Below are positions 1 through 9,018 of a stretch of 64,000 nt of DNA, one piece after another. A program made the position numbers and the translations under genes. How positions within the stretch are numbered: the stretch's first letter is position 1; each line of letters begins with the position of its first letter. The notes below the pieces were generated by a model that had not been told where the DNA came from, made no database searches, and saw nothing but the letters and a program-made list of their open reading frames with translations. The stretch spans positions 1-64,000 of the forward strand of contig NZ_JARLTC010000027.1 of the NCBI RefSeq assembly GCF_029382225.1, written 5' to 3'. The stretch comes from Spongiactinospora sp. TRM90649. GTDB lineage: Bacteria > Actinomycetota > Actinomycetes > Streptosporangiales > Streptosporangiaceae.

Positions 1-67
<67 letters not shown>

Positions 68-73
68 GCACTC

Positions 74-108
74 CTCAGCGCTCGCGGCCGTAGGCGGCCC
101 GCGCTGAG
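74..108 (-). terminator. Hairpin downstream of the Dps-like gene
   Basis: CTCAGCGC at 74-81 pairs perfectly with GCGCTGAG at 101-108, and the interior can form additional GC pairs. It lies 60 bases past the stop of the minus-strand ferritin gene. No U-run follows, as is common for actinomycete terminators. Confidence 0.5.
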
Positions 109-165
109 TGCCGGCTCACACGCCCTGCGAGTCGGTCGGCTTCCAGCCCGCCGCCCGGTCGGCTT

Positions 166-837
166 TCAGCTGCGCGGTCCCTCCACCAGCGGGGTGTCCA
201 CCAGGTGCTCGATGATGAACCAGCTCTGCAGTTCCCCCGTGCGGATCACGTCGGAGACCAGCAGGTCGTTGGTGCCGTCGTCGCCCATCTCCTCGGTCCG
301 CCGCGCCGCGTCGTGGGCGGCGACCAGAATCGTCTCGTGCGCCTCGATCAGCCGGGACAGCATGGCGGGCACCTCCTCCACCCCGTCCGGCGGACGCGGA
401 ATCACCGTGATCTCCGCCACCTGACGCGGATCCCCCACCGCCACGCCCCCGAGCGTCTGCACCCGCTCCGCGATCTTGTCCACCAGTTCGAGCTGCTCTG
501 CGGCATGCTTGTCCAGCAGCAGATGCAGTTGGTAGAAGGTCGGACCGCGCATCAGCCAGTGGTGCTTCTTGTACAGGTTGAAGAGGATCTGCGTGTCGGC
601 CAGGATCTGGTTGAGTCGCTGGCAGGAGTACATCCGCGCATCGTAGGAGAGTCCGAGCGGAAACATCCGCACGGTACCGAACTCCTGGATCTCCACGCTG
701 TCCACATGCAGCCACGGCTGACTACCGGACCTGGGCCGTGGTGCCTTCATCGAGCGCTTGGTCGACAACGCCCTCTCCTTCGCTACGGCGAACCGGGACA
801 ACTGAGACATCCCCGGATGCACACCAAGAGCCGCCAC
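166..837 (-). CDS. Dps-family DNA-protection ferritin
   Basis: Predicted ferritin-like protein of the Dps family, which oxidises Fe(II) with peroxide and can coat DNA under stress in the cytoplasm. After a non-conserved leader of about 60 residues comes the four-helix core. The segment KKHHWLMRGPTFYQLHLLLD, followed by E-x-L-x-L-V-D-K-I-A-E-R-V-x-x-L-G-G, is the ferroxidase-site signature (His, then Asp/Glu about 12-31 residues on). The core is of normal Dps length, about 160 residues. The start is uncertain: the longest frame opens with GTG at 837, an in-frame ATG lies at 810, and a TTG further in has a better AAGGAG site. The gene stands alone on its strand, with a hairpin downstream. Confidence 0.85.
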   Translation of the reverse strand: MAALGVHPGMSQLSRFAVAKERALSTKRSMKAPRPRSGSQPWLHVDSVEIQEFGTVRMFPLGLSYDARMYSCQRLNQILADTQILFNLYKKHHWLMRGPTFYQLHLLLDKHAAEQLELVDKIAERVQTLGGVAVGDPRQVAEITVIPRPPDGVEEVPAMLSRLIEAHETILVAAHDAARRTEEMGDDGTNDLLVSDVIRTGELQSWFIIEHLVDTPLVEGPRS

Positions 838-975
838 ACGATCCAGAAAGGGGACGTCAAGTCATCGGCCCGGTCGTCCAGGGCGGCGGGGTTACCGTGT
901 GCATCCGCCTGCCCCGCGCCGCCGCCGGTAGCGCACGCGCTGCTCGGGATACCCCGAACTTCAGGGGAGAACCTC

Positions 976-1012
976 GTCCGCCGCTCCGGTGGCGTGGGCC
1001 GGAGCGGCGGAC
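976..1012. terminator. Strong 14-bp hairpin terminator
   Basis: GTCCGCCGCTCCGG (976-989) pairs perfectly with CCGGAGCGGCGGAC (999-1012) around a 9-base loop. It lies 48 bases past the stop of the secreted protease gene at 1060 and upstream of the Dps-like gene, so it probably ends the protease transcript. The rest of the 838-1059 gap shows nothing further. Confidence 0.6.
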
Positions 1013-1059
1013 CTCGATCAATGGCCGAGCCCCGGGGATCCGCGGGGCGTCCCGGAGTC

Positions 1060-3570
1060 TTACAGGCCCGGGGGCCGGCCGTGGTAGGTGTCGAAGTACT
1101 CCTTGGGCAGCCTGTTCAGCCAGACGTGCGCGACGCCGGTCCAGCCGATGCGCACGAAGTCCTCCTTGCCGTCCCCGTCCATGTCGGCGAACTGGACGTC
1201 CTTCACCGGTACCTTCGGATCGTTGGCGATGTAGCCGAGCTCGGTCCACCCGTCGAACAAGCCCTTCGGGCCCTTGTTGATCCAGGCGTACACGCCCAGG
1301 TTCTCGTCGAGCACGACGCGGTCGGCGCGCTTGTCGCCGTTGAGATCGGCGTACCTGACCTGCACGGCACCGGCCAGCTCGTTCGCGAGCTGTACGGGTT
1401 TGTCCCATTTCAGGAACTGGCGATCATCCTTGACCATGAGACCCTGGTTGTACCAGGCCGCCGTGGCGCCGTTCGGTTCGATGACCAGGTAGTCGTCCCG
1501 GCCACCGCCGGTGACGTCGGCGAACCGGATCTGGAAACTCGGATCGATCGTCGGTTTCATGCCCTCCGACCCCTCGGAGTAGACCCCGGCTCCGCCGGCG
1601 AACTTCTCCTTGTCCATGCACATCCGCGCGCCGGCGGGGTTGTCGCCCTTCCAGGTGGAGACGACCACTCCGCCCCTGGAATCGACGACCATGCAATCAG
1701 GGAAGTCATCACCGTCCACGTCGCCGAAACGCAGCTGGTTGCCGACCGCGCCGGCCTTGGGCTTGTAGGAGTTCTGGCCCTCCACCATGGGCACCCAGCC
1801 GTTGCCGGAGGGGCCGCCGTTCCACCAGAACCGGAAGTTCTGGTCCTTGTCCACCACCACGAACTCGGCCTTGCGGTCCTTGTTCACGTCGGTCAGCCAG
1901 AACCGGGAGGAGGAGGGGAACTGTGTGGCCTGGATGACGCCATGGTCCTCCCAGTGCCGGCCCAGCTTGGAATCGCCGCCGCCTGGACCGTCGTCCTGGA
2001 TCCCGCAGGCATCGGGTACCGACCCCTGCTCGGCCACGTCGTTCGGGATCCAGCCCCGCTCGCCGGCGTGTTCGGCCGCCTTCACGAAGGCCGCCCCGAT
2101 CTTTTCGTAACCCCGGTCATTGGCATGGATCGCATCGGCCATATCCGACGGCTCCAGCCCGCCGACGTCGACGTACACGGCGTTCACGCCACGCTCCACC
2201 AGCCGGTCCACCAGACCGGGGATCTGTGCGGTGAACGCCTTCGCGCGCGCGTCCCGAGCCGGATCGGCGAGCCGCTGCACCCCCGCGACCAGCACCATCA
2301 CATCCTGTGCGTCCCTGTCGATCTGCTCGATCAACGCCCTCAGCCGGTCGATCGCACCACCCATGTCATTGTCCTGGATGGCATCGTTCGCACCCGCCAT
2401 CAGCGCGACGACGTTGGGCTGGTAGTGCTTGACCGAACAACTCGCCTTGCCGGCGATCGCGTTGATGACGAAACCCGGCCAGCCCTCGTTGTCACGGTCG
2501 GTCGCTCTGCCCACCCGGACCGAACCCACCATGTCCACCTGGGGCGTGTCGTCCTTGTCATCGGCCGTTTTGGCGGTGTCGGCCTTGGCGAGGCCTTCGC
2601 CGTCACGCTCGGCGATCCGCTGCAGCCCCTCGTTAAAGGCGTCCCGGAAACCATTGCCGTGCGAGCTGCCCTGACCATAGACGGACGACGCCCCCAGCGG
2701 CATAGCCCGGATGGAGCGCCTCAGGTCGTCGTGGGGGCGGTACACCTGCATGCCCGACACCGCCTTCACCCACTCGTACACGCAGGGCGGTCCGTCGCCC
2801 TTGCCGCACCCCGGCTGGTCATAGATCGAGGTGAACTCTTCATGGGCATCCTTCGGATCGTACGAACCGGTAGAGAGCACACCGGTGACGATCTGCACGT
2901 ACGCCGGGGTGAAGTACCCGGACGGCCCTCCCGAGTCTCCGGGGTGGAGCTTGCCGTCGATGCCCCGGATTTGGTAGGCGCCACCGCCGAATACGTCTCC
3001 CGGCCGGTAGTTGTTGTCCTCCACCACGGTATTCAGGCCCTTGAGCTGGGTGGAGCCATCGCAGCCGGTACAAGTGGAGCCCCAGCCCATGAACATCAGC
3101 TGCTTCCTGACCGCCAACATCCTGTTGAGGGGCATCTTGGGGAAGGAAACTCCCTTGGTGTCCGCCTCATGGCTCAGGTCGAGAATCACCAGGTCAACGC
3201 GCTGCTTTCCCTGTGTTTCGCTGGCGAAAAACCTGTTGGCGACCTCACTCCGTTTGCCCTGCCCCTTGATTTTGGAGCCCGTCAGCACGTAGTAGTGGCG
3301 GTCACGATTCACCACGCAGTGGGCGGCCGTCATGACGCGGTACGCGGATGTGACGATCCCCGAGCAGCCGAGGTGGCCCGGTGTGCCCCCCGGCCCTTCT
3401 TCCCATATCTGCGCCACGGTGTTTCCGTCGGCCGGCCCCCCGACCACGAAGCCGCCCTCGACGGCGCGGGCCGGCGTCGCGCCGGACAACAGGTGAACAC
3501 AGACGAGAAGGCTCGCCAGGGCAAGGGCCAGAAGTGAGCGCGGTGCGCTCAGACGTAATTGTTCAATCAA
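1060..3570 (-). CDS. Secreted trypsin-like / SGNH / FG-GAP fusion protein
   Basis: A three-part exported protein of 836 residues. Residues 1-36 form a signal peptide ending in ARA. Residues about 37-280 are an S1-family serine protease: TAAHC with His84, VDLVILDL with Asp126 and HPGDSGGP with Ser212 make a complete triad. Residues about 285-500 are an SGNH hydrolase: MPLGASS (Ser294 as nucleophile; the usual Asp before it is Ala), GAND at 392-395 and D-x-x-H at 478-481. Residues about 545-830 hold four or five FG-GAP/VCBS repeats with the D-x-N/D-x-D-x-x-x-D pattern (for example DVNKDRKAEF, DVDGDDFPD, DLNGDKRAD, DMDGDGKED), which bind calcium and form a beta-propeller. Start is TTG with GGGGG ahead of it. 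It probably attacks extracellular polymers; the substrate is unknown. Confidence 0.85.
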   Translation of the reverse strand: MIEQLRLSAPRSLLALALASLLVCVHLLSGATPARAVEGGFVVGGPADGNTVAQIWEEGPGGTPGHLGCSGIVTSAYRVMTAAHCVVNRDRHYYVLTGSKIKGQGKRSEVANRFFASETQGKQRVDLVILDLSHEADTKGVSFPKMPLNRMLAVRKQLMFMGWGSTCTGCDGSTQLKGLNTVVEDNNYRPGDVFGGGAYQIRGIDGKLHPGDSGGPSGYFTPAYVQIVTGVLSTGSYDPKDAHEEFTSIYDQPGCGKGDGPPCVYEWVKAVSGMQVYRPHDDLRRSIRAMPLGASSVYGQGSSHGNGFRDAFNEGLQRIAERDGEGLAKADTAKTADDKDDTPQVDMVGSVRVGRATDRDNEGWPGFVINAIAGKASCSVKHYQPNVVALMAGANDAIQDNDMGGAIDRLRALIEQIDRDAQDVMVLVAGVQRLADPARDARAKAFTAQIPGLVDRLVERGVNAVYVDVGGLEPSDMADAIHANDRGYEKIGAAFVKAAEHAGERGWIPNDVAEQGSVPDACGIQDDGPGGGDSKLGRHWEDHGVIQATQFPSSSRFWLTDVNKDRKAEFVVVDKDQNFRFWWNGGPSGNGWVPMVEGQNSYKPKAGAVGNQLRFGDVDGDDFPDCMVVDSRGGVVVSTWKGDNPAGARMCMDKEKFAGGAGVYSEGSEGMKPTIDPSFQIRFADVTGGGRDDYLVIEPNGATAAWYNQGLMVKDDRQFLKWDKPVQLANELAGAVQVRYADLNGDKRADRVVLDENLGVYAWINKGPKGLFDGWTELGYIANDPKVPVKDVQFADMDGDGKEDFVRIGWTGVAHVWLNRLPKEYFDTYHGRPPGL

Positions 3571-3697
3571 GGTCTACCCCCATTTGTCCCTTATCGGAGC
3601 AATACGCGGGCATCCTTTCTAAGCGCGCCGACTATCAACAGGCCGTCCCTTTACCCATGTTCTATCCACTTTCTGGCCACCCGGCGAGACAGGTGAG

Positions 3698-5266
3698 TCA
3701 GCGCGGACGGCGGGCCGCTGACAATGGGCTTTGGCGGTTGGAGGGGTCTATGGCCGTCACGTAGTACGTGGCGTCGCGGGGGCCCGAGGGGTCGGTCCAG
3801 GTAGCGTGGCGGGTGCCGGGGACCAGGGCGATCAGGTGGCGGGCCGTGCGGCGGTCCGGGAGCCGGGCGTCCGGCGTCCGGTAGATGGCGTACTGGCGGG
3901 GTATCGCCGCGCCGGTCGCGTGCCAGCGCAGTTCGTTGCCCCCCGCGGTACGGCGGGCGTGGGTGACCACCGGACGGCGCGGCCCGCCGCCCCCCGCCAG
4001 CCGGGGCAGCACGGGAGCCAGGGCGGGAGCCGAGTAGTGGTCGGCGACGACCTTGGTGATGGACCCGATCCGGTCGTCGCGCACGTCCGCCGCGTTGTAC
4101 CAGATGTCGCCCCCCACACGCGACAGCCCTTCATTGAGCGTGAGGTGCGCCGACAGTTCGCCGGGCTCGAACCACGCCGCGGGCTGTCCCGCCGCCGTGA
4201 CCTTGTAGGCGGCCTGCCCGATCCACAGTTGGGTGTCGGTGCCCGCCACCACGCCGGCCCACCAGGGGGCGAGTTTCGCGTAGTCGGCGACCGCGAACCC
4301 GATGTTCCAGTAGATCTGCGGCGCGATGTAGTCGAGCCACCCTTTCTTCACCCACCCCCGCGTGTCGGCGTGCAGGTTGTCGTACGACTGGCTGCCGTTG
4401 GTGTCGGAGCCCAGCGGGTCGGTGCCCTTGTTGCGCCAGATCCCGGACGGGCTGATCCCCCAGGCGATGTCCGGTTTGGCGGCCAGCACCCGCTGCCGCA
4501 TCTCGCGGACCAGCAGGTCCACGTTGTTCCGCCGCCAGGCGGCCAGGTCGGGGAACCCGCCGCCGTGCGCGGCGAACGCGGCGGAGTCGTCGAAGGCGGG
4601 GGTGTTGACGGGGTAGAAGTAGTCGTCGAAGTGCAGCCCGTCGAGGTCGTAGCGGGTGACGGCGTCCATCATGGCGTCCTGGACGAACGCCCGCACTTCG
4701 GGCATCCCGGGGTTGTAGTACAACCGCCCAGCGTAGGCGACGATCCAGTCCGGGTGCTTCCTGGCGGGGTGATCGGGGTGCAGTCTGGCGGAGTCGCCCT
4801 GCATGGACACCCGGTAGGGGTTGAACCATCCGTGGAAGGCGAGGCCGCGCCGGTGGGCCTCGGCCACGGCGAAGCCGAGCGGGTCGTAGCCGGGGTCCTT
4901 GCCCTGGGTGCCGGTGAGGTACTGCGACCACGGCTCGTACGGCGACGGCCAGAACGCGTCGGCGGTGGGCCGGATCTGCACGAACACCGAGTTCAGCCGT
5001 CTCGCCACGGCCAGGTCGAGCCAGGCGCGCAGTTCGGCCCGCTGCCGGTCGGCGGTGAGGCCGGGCTTGGAGGGCCAGTTGATGTTGGCCACGGACGCGA
5101 TCCACATTCCGCGCATCTGGTGCAGCAACGGCGGGCCGGCGCTCCCTGAAGCAACCGCCCCGGCGCTCACCGCGGCTCCCGCCGGTACGGCGAGCAGCGA
5201 AGCCAGCGGCCCCGCCGCGGCGGTGGCGGCGAGCCCGCGCAGCAGGGTTCGACGTTCCATGGCCAT
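3698..5266 (-). CDS. Tat-exported GHL10-family glycoside hydrolase
   Basis: Member of the glycosyl-hydrolase-like GHL10/DUF187 (YngK-like) family, thought to act on cell-wall or other glycans outside the membrane. I place the start at the ATG at 5266 because GGAGGAGA ends six bases before it; a longer frame to 5302 runs into tandem repeats. The N-terminus MAMERRTLLRGLAA is a twin-arginine signal with a hydrophobic stretch and an A-x-A cleavage site near residue 32. The catalytic TIM-barrel region follows (MRGMWIASVANINWPSKPG; GWFNPYRV; YDLDGLHFDDYFYP), and the last ~90 residues resemble a fibronectin type III domain. The stop is about 370 bases upstream (on the plus map) of no other gene of the same strand; the next gene, a sugar-isomerase-domain regulator, may control it. 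Confidence 0.82.
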   Translation of the reverse strand: MAMERRTLLRGLAATAAAGPLASLLAVPAGAAVSAGAVASGSAGPPLLHQMRGMWIASVANINWPSKPGLTADRQRAELRAWLDLAVARRLNSVFVQIRPTADAFWPSPYEPWSQYLTGTQGKDPGYDPLGFAVAEAHRRGLAFHGWFNPYRVSMQGDSARLHPDHPARKHPDWIVAYAGRLYYNPGMPEVRAFVQDAMMDAVTRYDLDGLHFDDYFYPVNTPAFDDSAAFAAHGGGFPDLAAWRRNNVDLLVREMRQRVLAAKPDIAWGISPSGIWRNKGTDPLGSDTNGSQSYDNLHADTRGWVKKGWLDYIAPQIYWNIGFAVADYAKLAPWWAGVVAGTDTQLWIGQAAYKVTAAGQPAAWFEPGELSAHLTLNEGLSRVGGDIWYNAADVRDDRIGSITKVVADHYSAPALAPVLPRLAGGGGPRRPVVTHARRTAGGNELRWHATGAAIPRQYAIYRTPDARLPDRRTARHLIALVPGTRHATWTDPSGPRDATYYVTAIDPSNRQSPLSAARRPR

Positions 5267-5280
5267 GGCCTGTCTCCTCC

Positions 5281-5310
5281 ACGGGATGACACGGGATGAC
5301 ACGGGATGAC
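5281..5310. repeat. Three tandem copies of ACGGGATGAC
   Basis: The 10-base unit ACGGGATGAC occurs three times head to tail at 5281-5310, immediately upstream of the ribosome binding site of the GHL10 gene. The spacing equals one helical turn, so this could be a cooperative operator (for example for the neighbouring MurR/RpiR regulator) or simple slippage. The function is not shown. Confidence 0.7.
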
Positions 5311-5420
5311 ACTGACGCTCTCAGCGGAAGATGACAGAAATCTCCCAGAGAATCAATCCCGATGAAGAAAACCGCCACAAACCCACCCCAACCAGCATCG
5401 ACACAAAGAGCCAAAAGCGA

Positions 5421-6326
5421 TCAGGCCCGGCCCCGCCCCGAGTGCAGGAAGTCGCTCACCGCCGCGCGCGTCGCCTGCAACGCCTGCTCGGAGGAGTCGA
5501 ACGTCCGCTGCGCGATCCCGACGAACACGCAGTCCACCACCAGGAGCTGACTGATCCGGCTGGCCAGCGCGCCGGGCCGGAACGCCGTCTCCCGCCCGGC
5601 CGAGATCAGCACATGGTCGGCGACCTTGGCCAGGGAGGAACGCGGGTTGTTGGTGATCGCGATCGTCACCGCCCCCGCCTCGTGCGCGTTGCGCAGCGGC
5701 CCGAGAACATCAGGGGTCTCCCCCGAGGTGCTGATGCCCACCGCCACGTCGCCCGCGCGGAGCAGCACCGAACTGGTCAGCGCCAGATGCGCGTCGGCGA
5801 AGGCGTTGCTCGACATGCCGATCCGCAGCAGCTTCTGCGCCATGTCGGCGGCCACCAGCCCGGAGGCCCCGACGCCGTACACGTCGACGCGGCGGGCCCC
5901 GGCGATGGCCTCCACGACGAGGCCCAGCCGCTCGGCGGTGAGCTGGGCGACGGTGTCGTCGATCGCCTCGGCCTCCGCCCGCGACACCTTGCGGATCACA
6001 TCGGACAGCGGGTCGCCGGGCGCCAGGTCGCCGGGGACCAGGCGTTCGGCGGGCCGGGTGGCCGAGGCCGCCGCCAGCGCCAGCCGGAGCTGGGGATATC
6101 CGGCGAAGCCGAGCACCCGCGCCGTGCGGACGATGGTGGCCTCGCTGGTGCCGGAGGCAGCGCTCAGCTCGGTGATCGTGCTGCGCGCGACCATCGCCGG
6201 ATCGTCCAGGATCAGCCTGGCCACCGTCTGGGCGGCGGGGGTCAGGGAGGGCAGCACACCGCGCACGGTGGCCACCAGGGTCTCGACGGGAGGCCCCCCT
6301 CCCTGACGGGTGTTCTCGTCTTCCAT
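5421..6326 (-). CDS. MurR/RpiR-family regulator with SIS domain
   Basis: Predicted sugar-phosphate-responsive transcription factor of 302 residues. The N-terminal helix-turn-helix is the RpiR type (ITELSAASGTSEATIVRTARVLGFAGYPQLR). The C-terminal half is a SIS sugar-isomerase fold (VDVYGVGASGLVAADMAQKL; GDVAVGISTSGETPDVLGPL; AVTIAITNNP) that binds a phosphorylated sugar or amino sugar. The ATG at 6326 is taken as start, but a GTG at 6371 is possible and neither has a strong Shine-Dalgarno sequence. It lies between an exported glycosidase and glucan phosphorylase, so cell-wall amino sugars or glucan breakdown are plausible effectors. Confidence 0.85.
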   Translation of the reverse strand: MEDENTRQGGGPPVETLVATVRGVLPSLTPAAQTVARLILDDPAMVARSTITELSAASGTSEATIVRTARVLGFAGYPQLRLALAAASATRPAERLVPGDLAPGDPLSDVIRKVSRAEAEAIDDTVAQLTAERLGLVVEAIAGARRVDVYGVGASGLVAADMAQKLLRIGMSSNAFADAHLALTSSVLLRAGDVAVGISTSGETPDVLGPLRNAHEAGAVTIAITNNPRSSLAKVADHVLISAGRETAFRPGALASRISQLLVVDCVFVGIAQRTFDSSEQALQATRAAVSDFLHSGRGRA

Positions 6327-6402
6327 GGCCGCCCATCTGAGGATGACTTGCGGAGAACGCCGATGATCCACTCCGCGCGCGAGGGCAGCCTACCCCCGGC
6401 GC

Positions 6403-9018
6403 CTACCGCAGAGTGCCGTTGGTCATCCCCGCCGGTTCCTCCGGCAGCACCAGCAGGCCCAGCTCCGCCGGCGAGGCCATCAGCGGGTGCGAGGGCACCA
6501 CGCGGATGGTGTAGCCGAAGGCGCCGGTCCGGTCGAGCGGGATCGTGCCGGTGAAGTGCGCCCGGCCGTCGTCGCTGACCGACTCGATGGTGAAGTCGGC
6601 GTAGCCGGGCCTGACCAGCTCGTCGTGCAGGCCCACCTGGCCGTACGCGGCCTGGACGCAGACGTCGGCCGGCTCCAGGTCGCCCAGCGCGATGCTGGCC
6701 CGCAGTTCCAGGAACGCCCCGACCTGCGGGGTGTCGCCCAGCCCTGCCGCCTCCACGTGCTCGACCCGCACCCCCGGCCACGCCCGGGTGACCCGCAGCT
6801 TCCAGGCGGCGAAGCTCTTGGCGTCGGCGAAGTCGTTGGCCGCCAGCGCCCTGGCCGACGCAGCGGCGGGGGTGTAGAGGTCGGTCACGTAGTCGCGGAG
6901 CATCCGCCCGGCGAGCACCTTGGGGCCGAGCGAGGCGAGCGTGTGCTTGACCATCTCCAGCCACCGCCGGGGCATGCCGTCGGCCGCGCGGTCGTAGAAG
7001 CGGTCGGCGACCTCGTGCTCGATGAGGTCGTAGAGCCCGCCGGCCTCAAGGTCGTCGCGGCGGTCGGGGTCGGCGACACCGTCGGCGGTGGGGATGGCCC
7101 AGCCGTTGGTGCCGTCGAACCACTCGTCCCACCAGCCGTCGCGGATGGACAGGTTGAGCCCGCCGTTCAGCGCGGCCTTCATGCCGCTGGTGCCGCACGC
7201 CTCCAGCGGGCGCAGCGGGTTGTTCATCCACACGTCGCAGCCCTGCACCAGCAGCCGCCCGAGGTTCATGTCGTAGTCGGGCAGGAAGACGATCCGGTGC
7301 CGGACGTCTTCGGCGTCGGCGAACTTCACGATCTGCTGGATCAGCTTCTTGCCGCCCTCGTCGGCGGGGTGGGCCTTGCCCGCGATCACGATCTGCACCG
7401 GCCGCTCGGGGTGCAGCAGCAGCTCGCGCAGCCGCTTGGGGTCCTTCAGCATCAGCGTGAGCCGCTTGTAGGAGGGCACCCGCCGGGCGAAGCCGATGGT
7501 CAGTACCTCGGGGTCGAGGGCGTCGTCGATCCAGCCCAGCTCCGCGCTGGACACGCCCCTGGCCCGCCAGGACTCACGGAGCCGCTGCCGGGCGGCCCGC
7601 ACCAGCCGGGCGCGCAGTGTGCCCCTGATCTCCCAGATGTCCTGATCGGCGATCTTCTGGACGCTCTCCCAGCCCTCGGCACGTTCCAGGAGCCCGGGCA
7701 GCTCGCGCCCGGCCAGCTCCATCAGCTCCCGGCCGACCCAGGTAGGGGCGTGGACGCCGTTGGTGATCGAGCCGACCGGGACGTCCTCGATGTCGAAGCC
7801 GGGCCAAAGGCCCTGGAACATTCCCCGGCTGACCTCGCCGTGCAGGCGCGATACGCCGTTGACCCGCTGGGCCAGCCGCATGCCCATGACCGCCATGTTG
7901 AACATGCCGGGCGTGTAGCCCTCCTCGGCCTCTGGCGACTGCGGCTCCGGCTCGGCCCCGAGCGCGAGGATGCGCTCCACGGGGACGGTGGGCCAGGCGT
8001 TGTCGCCACCGAACTGCCGGGCGATCATGTCGGCCGGGAAGCGGTCGATGCCCGCCGGGACCGGGGTGTGGGTGGTGAAGACGGTGCCCGCGCGCACCGC
8101 CTCCAGCGCCTCGTCGAAGGACAGGCGGCTCTCGGTCAGCTCGCGGATGCGCTCCAGGCCGAGGAACCCGGCGTGGCCCTCGTTGGTGTGGAAGACCTCG
8201 GGCTCGGCGTGGCCGGTGATCCGGCAGTAGTCCCGGATGGCCCGCACCCCGCCGACGCCGAGCAGCAGCTCCTGCATCAGGCGGTGGTCGGTGCCGCCGC
8301 CGTAGAGGCGGTCGGTGATGTCGCGGGCGGCGTTGTCGTTCTCGGCCACGTCGGAGTCGAGCAGCAGCAGCGGGACCCGCCCGACCTGCGCCACCCAGAT
8401 CTGCGCGTGCAGCGTACGGCCCTGCGGCAGGCCGATCCGCACCCGCGCCGGCACGCCGTCGGCGTCCTTCAGCAGGGTGAGCGGCAGGCCGCCGGGGTCG
8501 AGGCTGGGGTAGTGCTCAAGCTGCCAGCCCTCGGGCGAGAGCGACTGGCTGAAGTATCCGTGCCGGTAGAGCAGGCCGACGGCGAGGATCGGGACGCCGA
8601 GGTCGCTCGCGGTCTTGAGGTGGTCGCCGGCCAGGATGCCGAGCCCCCCGGAGTACTGCGGCAGCGCGGCGGCGATGCCGTACTCCGGGGAGAAGTAGGC
8701 GATGGCCGACGGCGCGCCGGGGATGGTCTGGTACCAGCGCGGCGCCGTCATGTACTCGCGGAGGTCGTCCGCCGCGTCGGCGAGGCGGCGCAGGAAGCGC
8801 CGGTCGGCGGTGAGCTGCTGGAGCCGCTCGGCCTCGACCGCGCCGAGCAGCGCGACCGGGTCGCCGCCGACGCGCTCCCAGGTGGCGGGATCCACGTCGG
8901 CGAAGAGGTCCAACGTCTCCGGGTGCCATGACCAGCGAAGATTGTGGACCAGCTCGCCGAGCGCGGCGAGCTCGCCGGGAAGGACGGTGCGTACGGTGAA
9001 CCTGCGGATTGCTCTCAC
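6403..9018 (-). CDS. glgP: Alpha-glucan (maltodextrin/glycogen) phosphorylase
   Basis: GT35-family phosphorylase of 871 residues that removes glucose 1-phosphate from alpha-1,4-glucans in the cytoplasm. This is the actinobacterial form, with an N-terminal domain different from the enteric enzyme. The pyridoxal-phosphate site is ACGTSGMKAALNGGLN with Lys614, and the phosphate-binding segment TNGVHAPTWVG and the KRVPSYKRL-like block (RRVPSYKRLTLMLKD) are present. GTG start without a clear Shine-Dalgarno. It points away from glgE across a 570-bp gap, the arrangement known from Streptomyces, so synthesis and breakdown of the same glucan are encoded side by side. Confidence 0.93.
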   Translation of the reverse strand: MRAIRRFTVRTVLPGELAALGELVHNLRWSWHPETLDLFADVDPATWERVGGDPVALLGAVEAERLQQLTADRRFLRRLADAADDLREYMTAPRWYQTIPGAPSAIAYFSPEYGIAAALPQYSGGLGILAGDHLKTASDLGVPILAVGLLYRHGYFSQSLSPEGWQLEHYPSLDPGGLPLTLLKDADGVPARVRIGLPQGRTLHAQIWVAQVGRVPLLLLDSDVAENDNAARDITDRLYGGGTDHRLMQELLLGVGGVRAIRDYCRITGHAEPEVFHTNEGHAGFLGLERIRELTESRLSFDEALEAVRAGTVFTTHTPVPAGIDRFPADMIARQFGGDNAWPTVPVERILALGAEPEPQSPEAEEGYTPGMFNMAVMGMRLAQRVNGVSRLHGEVSRGMFQGLWPGFDIEDVPVGSITNGVHAPTWVGRELMELAGRELPGLLERAEGWESVQKIADQDIWEIRGTLRARLVRAARQRLRESWRARGVSSAELGWIDDALDPEVLTIGFARRVPSYKRLTLMLKDPKRLRELLLHPERPVQIVIAGKAHPADEGGKKLIQQIVKFADAEDVRHRIVFLPDYDMNLGRLLVQGCDVWMNNPLRPLEACGTSGMKAALNGGLNLSIRDGWWDEWFDGTNGWAIPTADGVADPDRRDDLEAGGLYDLIEHEVADRFYDRAADGMPRRWLEMVKHTLASLGPKVLAGRMLRDYVTDLYTPAAASARALAANDFADAKSFAAWKLRVTRAWPGVRVEHVEAAGLGDTPQVGAFLELRASIALGDLEPADVCVQAAYGQVGLHDELVRPGYADFTIESVSDDGRAHFTGTIPLDRTGAFGYTIRVVPSHPLMASPAELGLLVLPEEPAGMTNGTLR

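Noticed and set aside
205..3537. 1110-codon plus-strand open frame opposite the secreted protease gene
   Set aside because: It mirrors the minus-strand gene, which has a signal peptide and complete catalytic motifs. Long antisense frames are expected at this GC content, and the translation is Arg/His/Pro-rich without family resemblance.
6487..8931. 814-codon plus-strand open frame opposite glgP
   Set aside because: Shadow of glgP; biased composition (G/V/R/H) and no motif.
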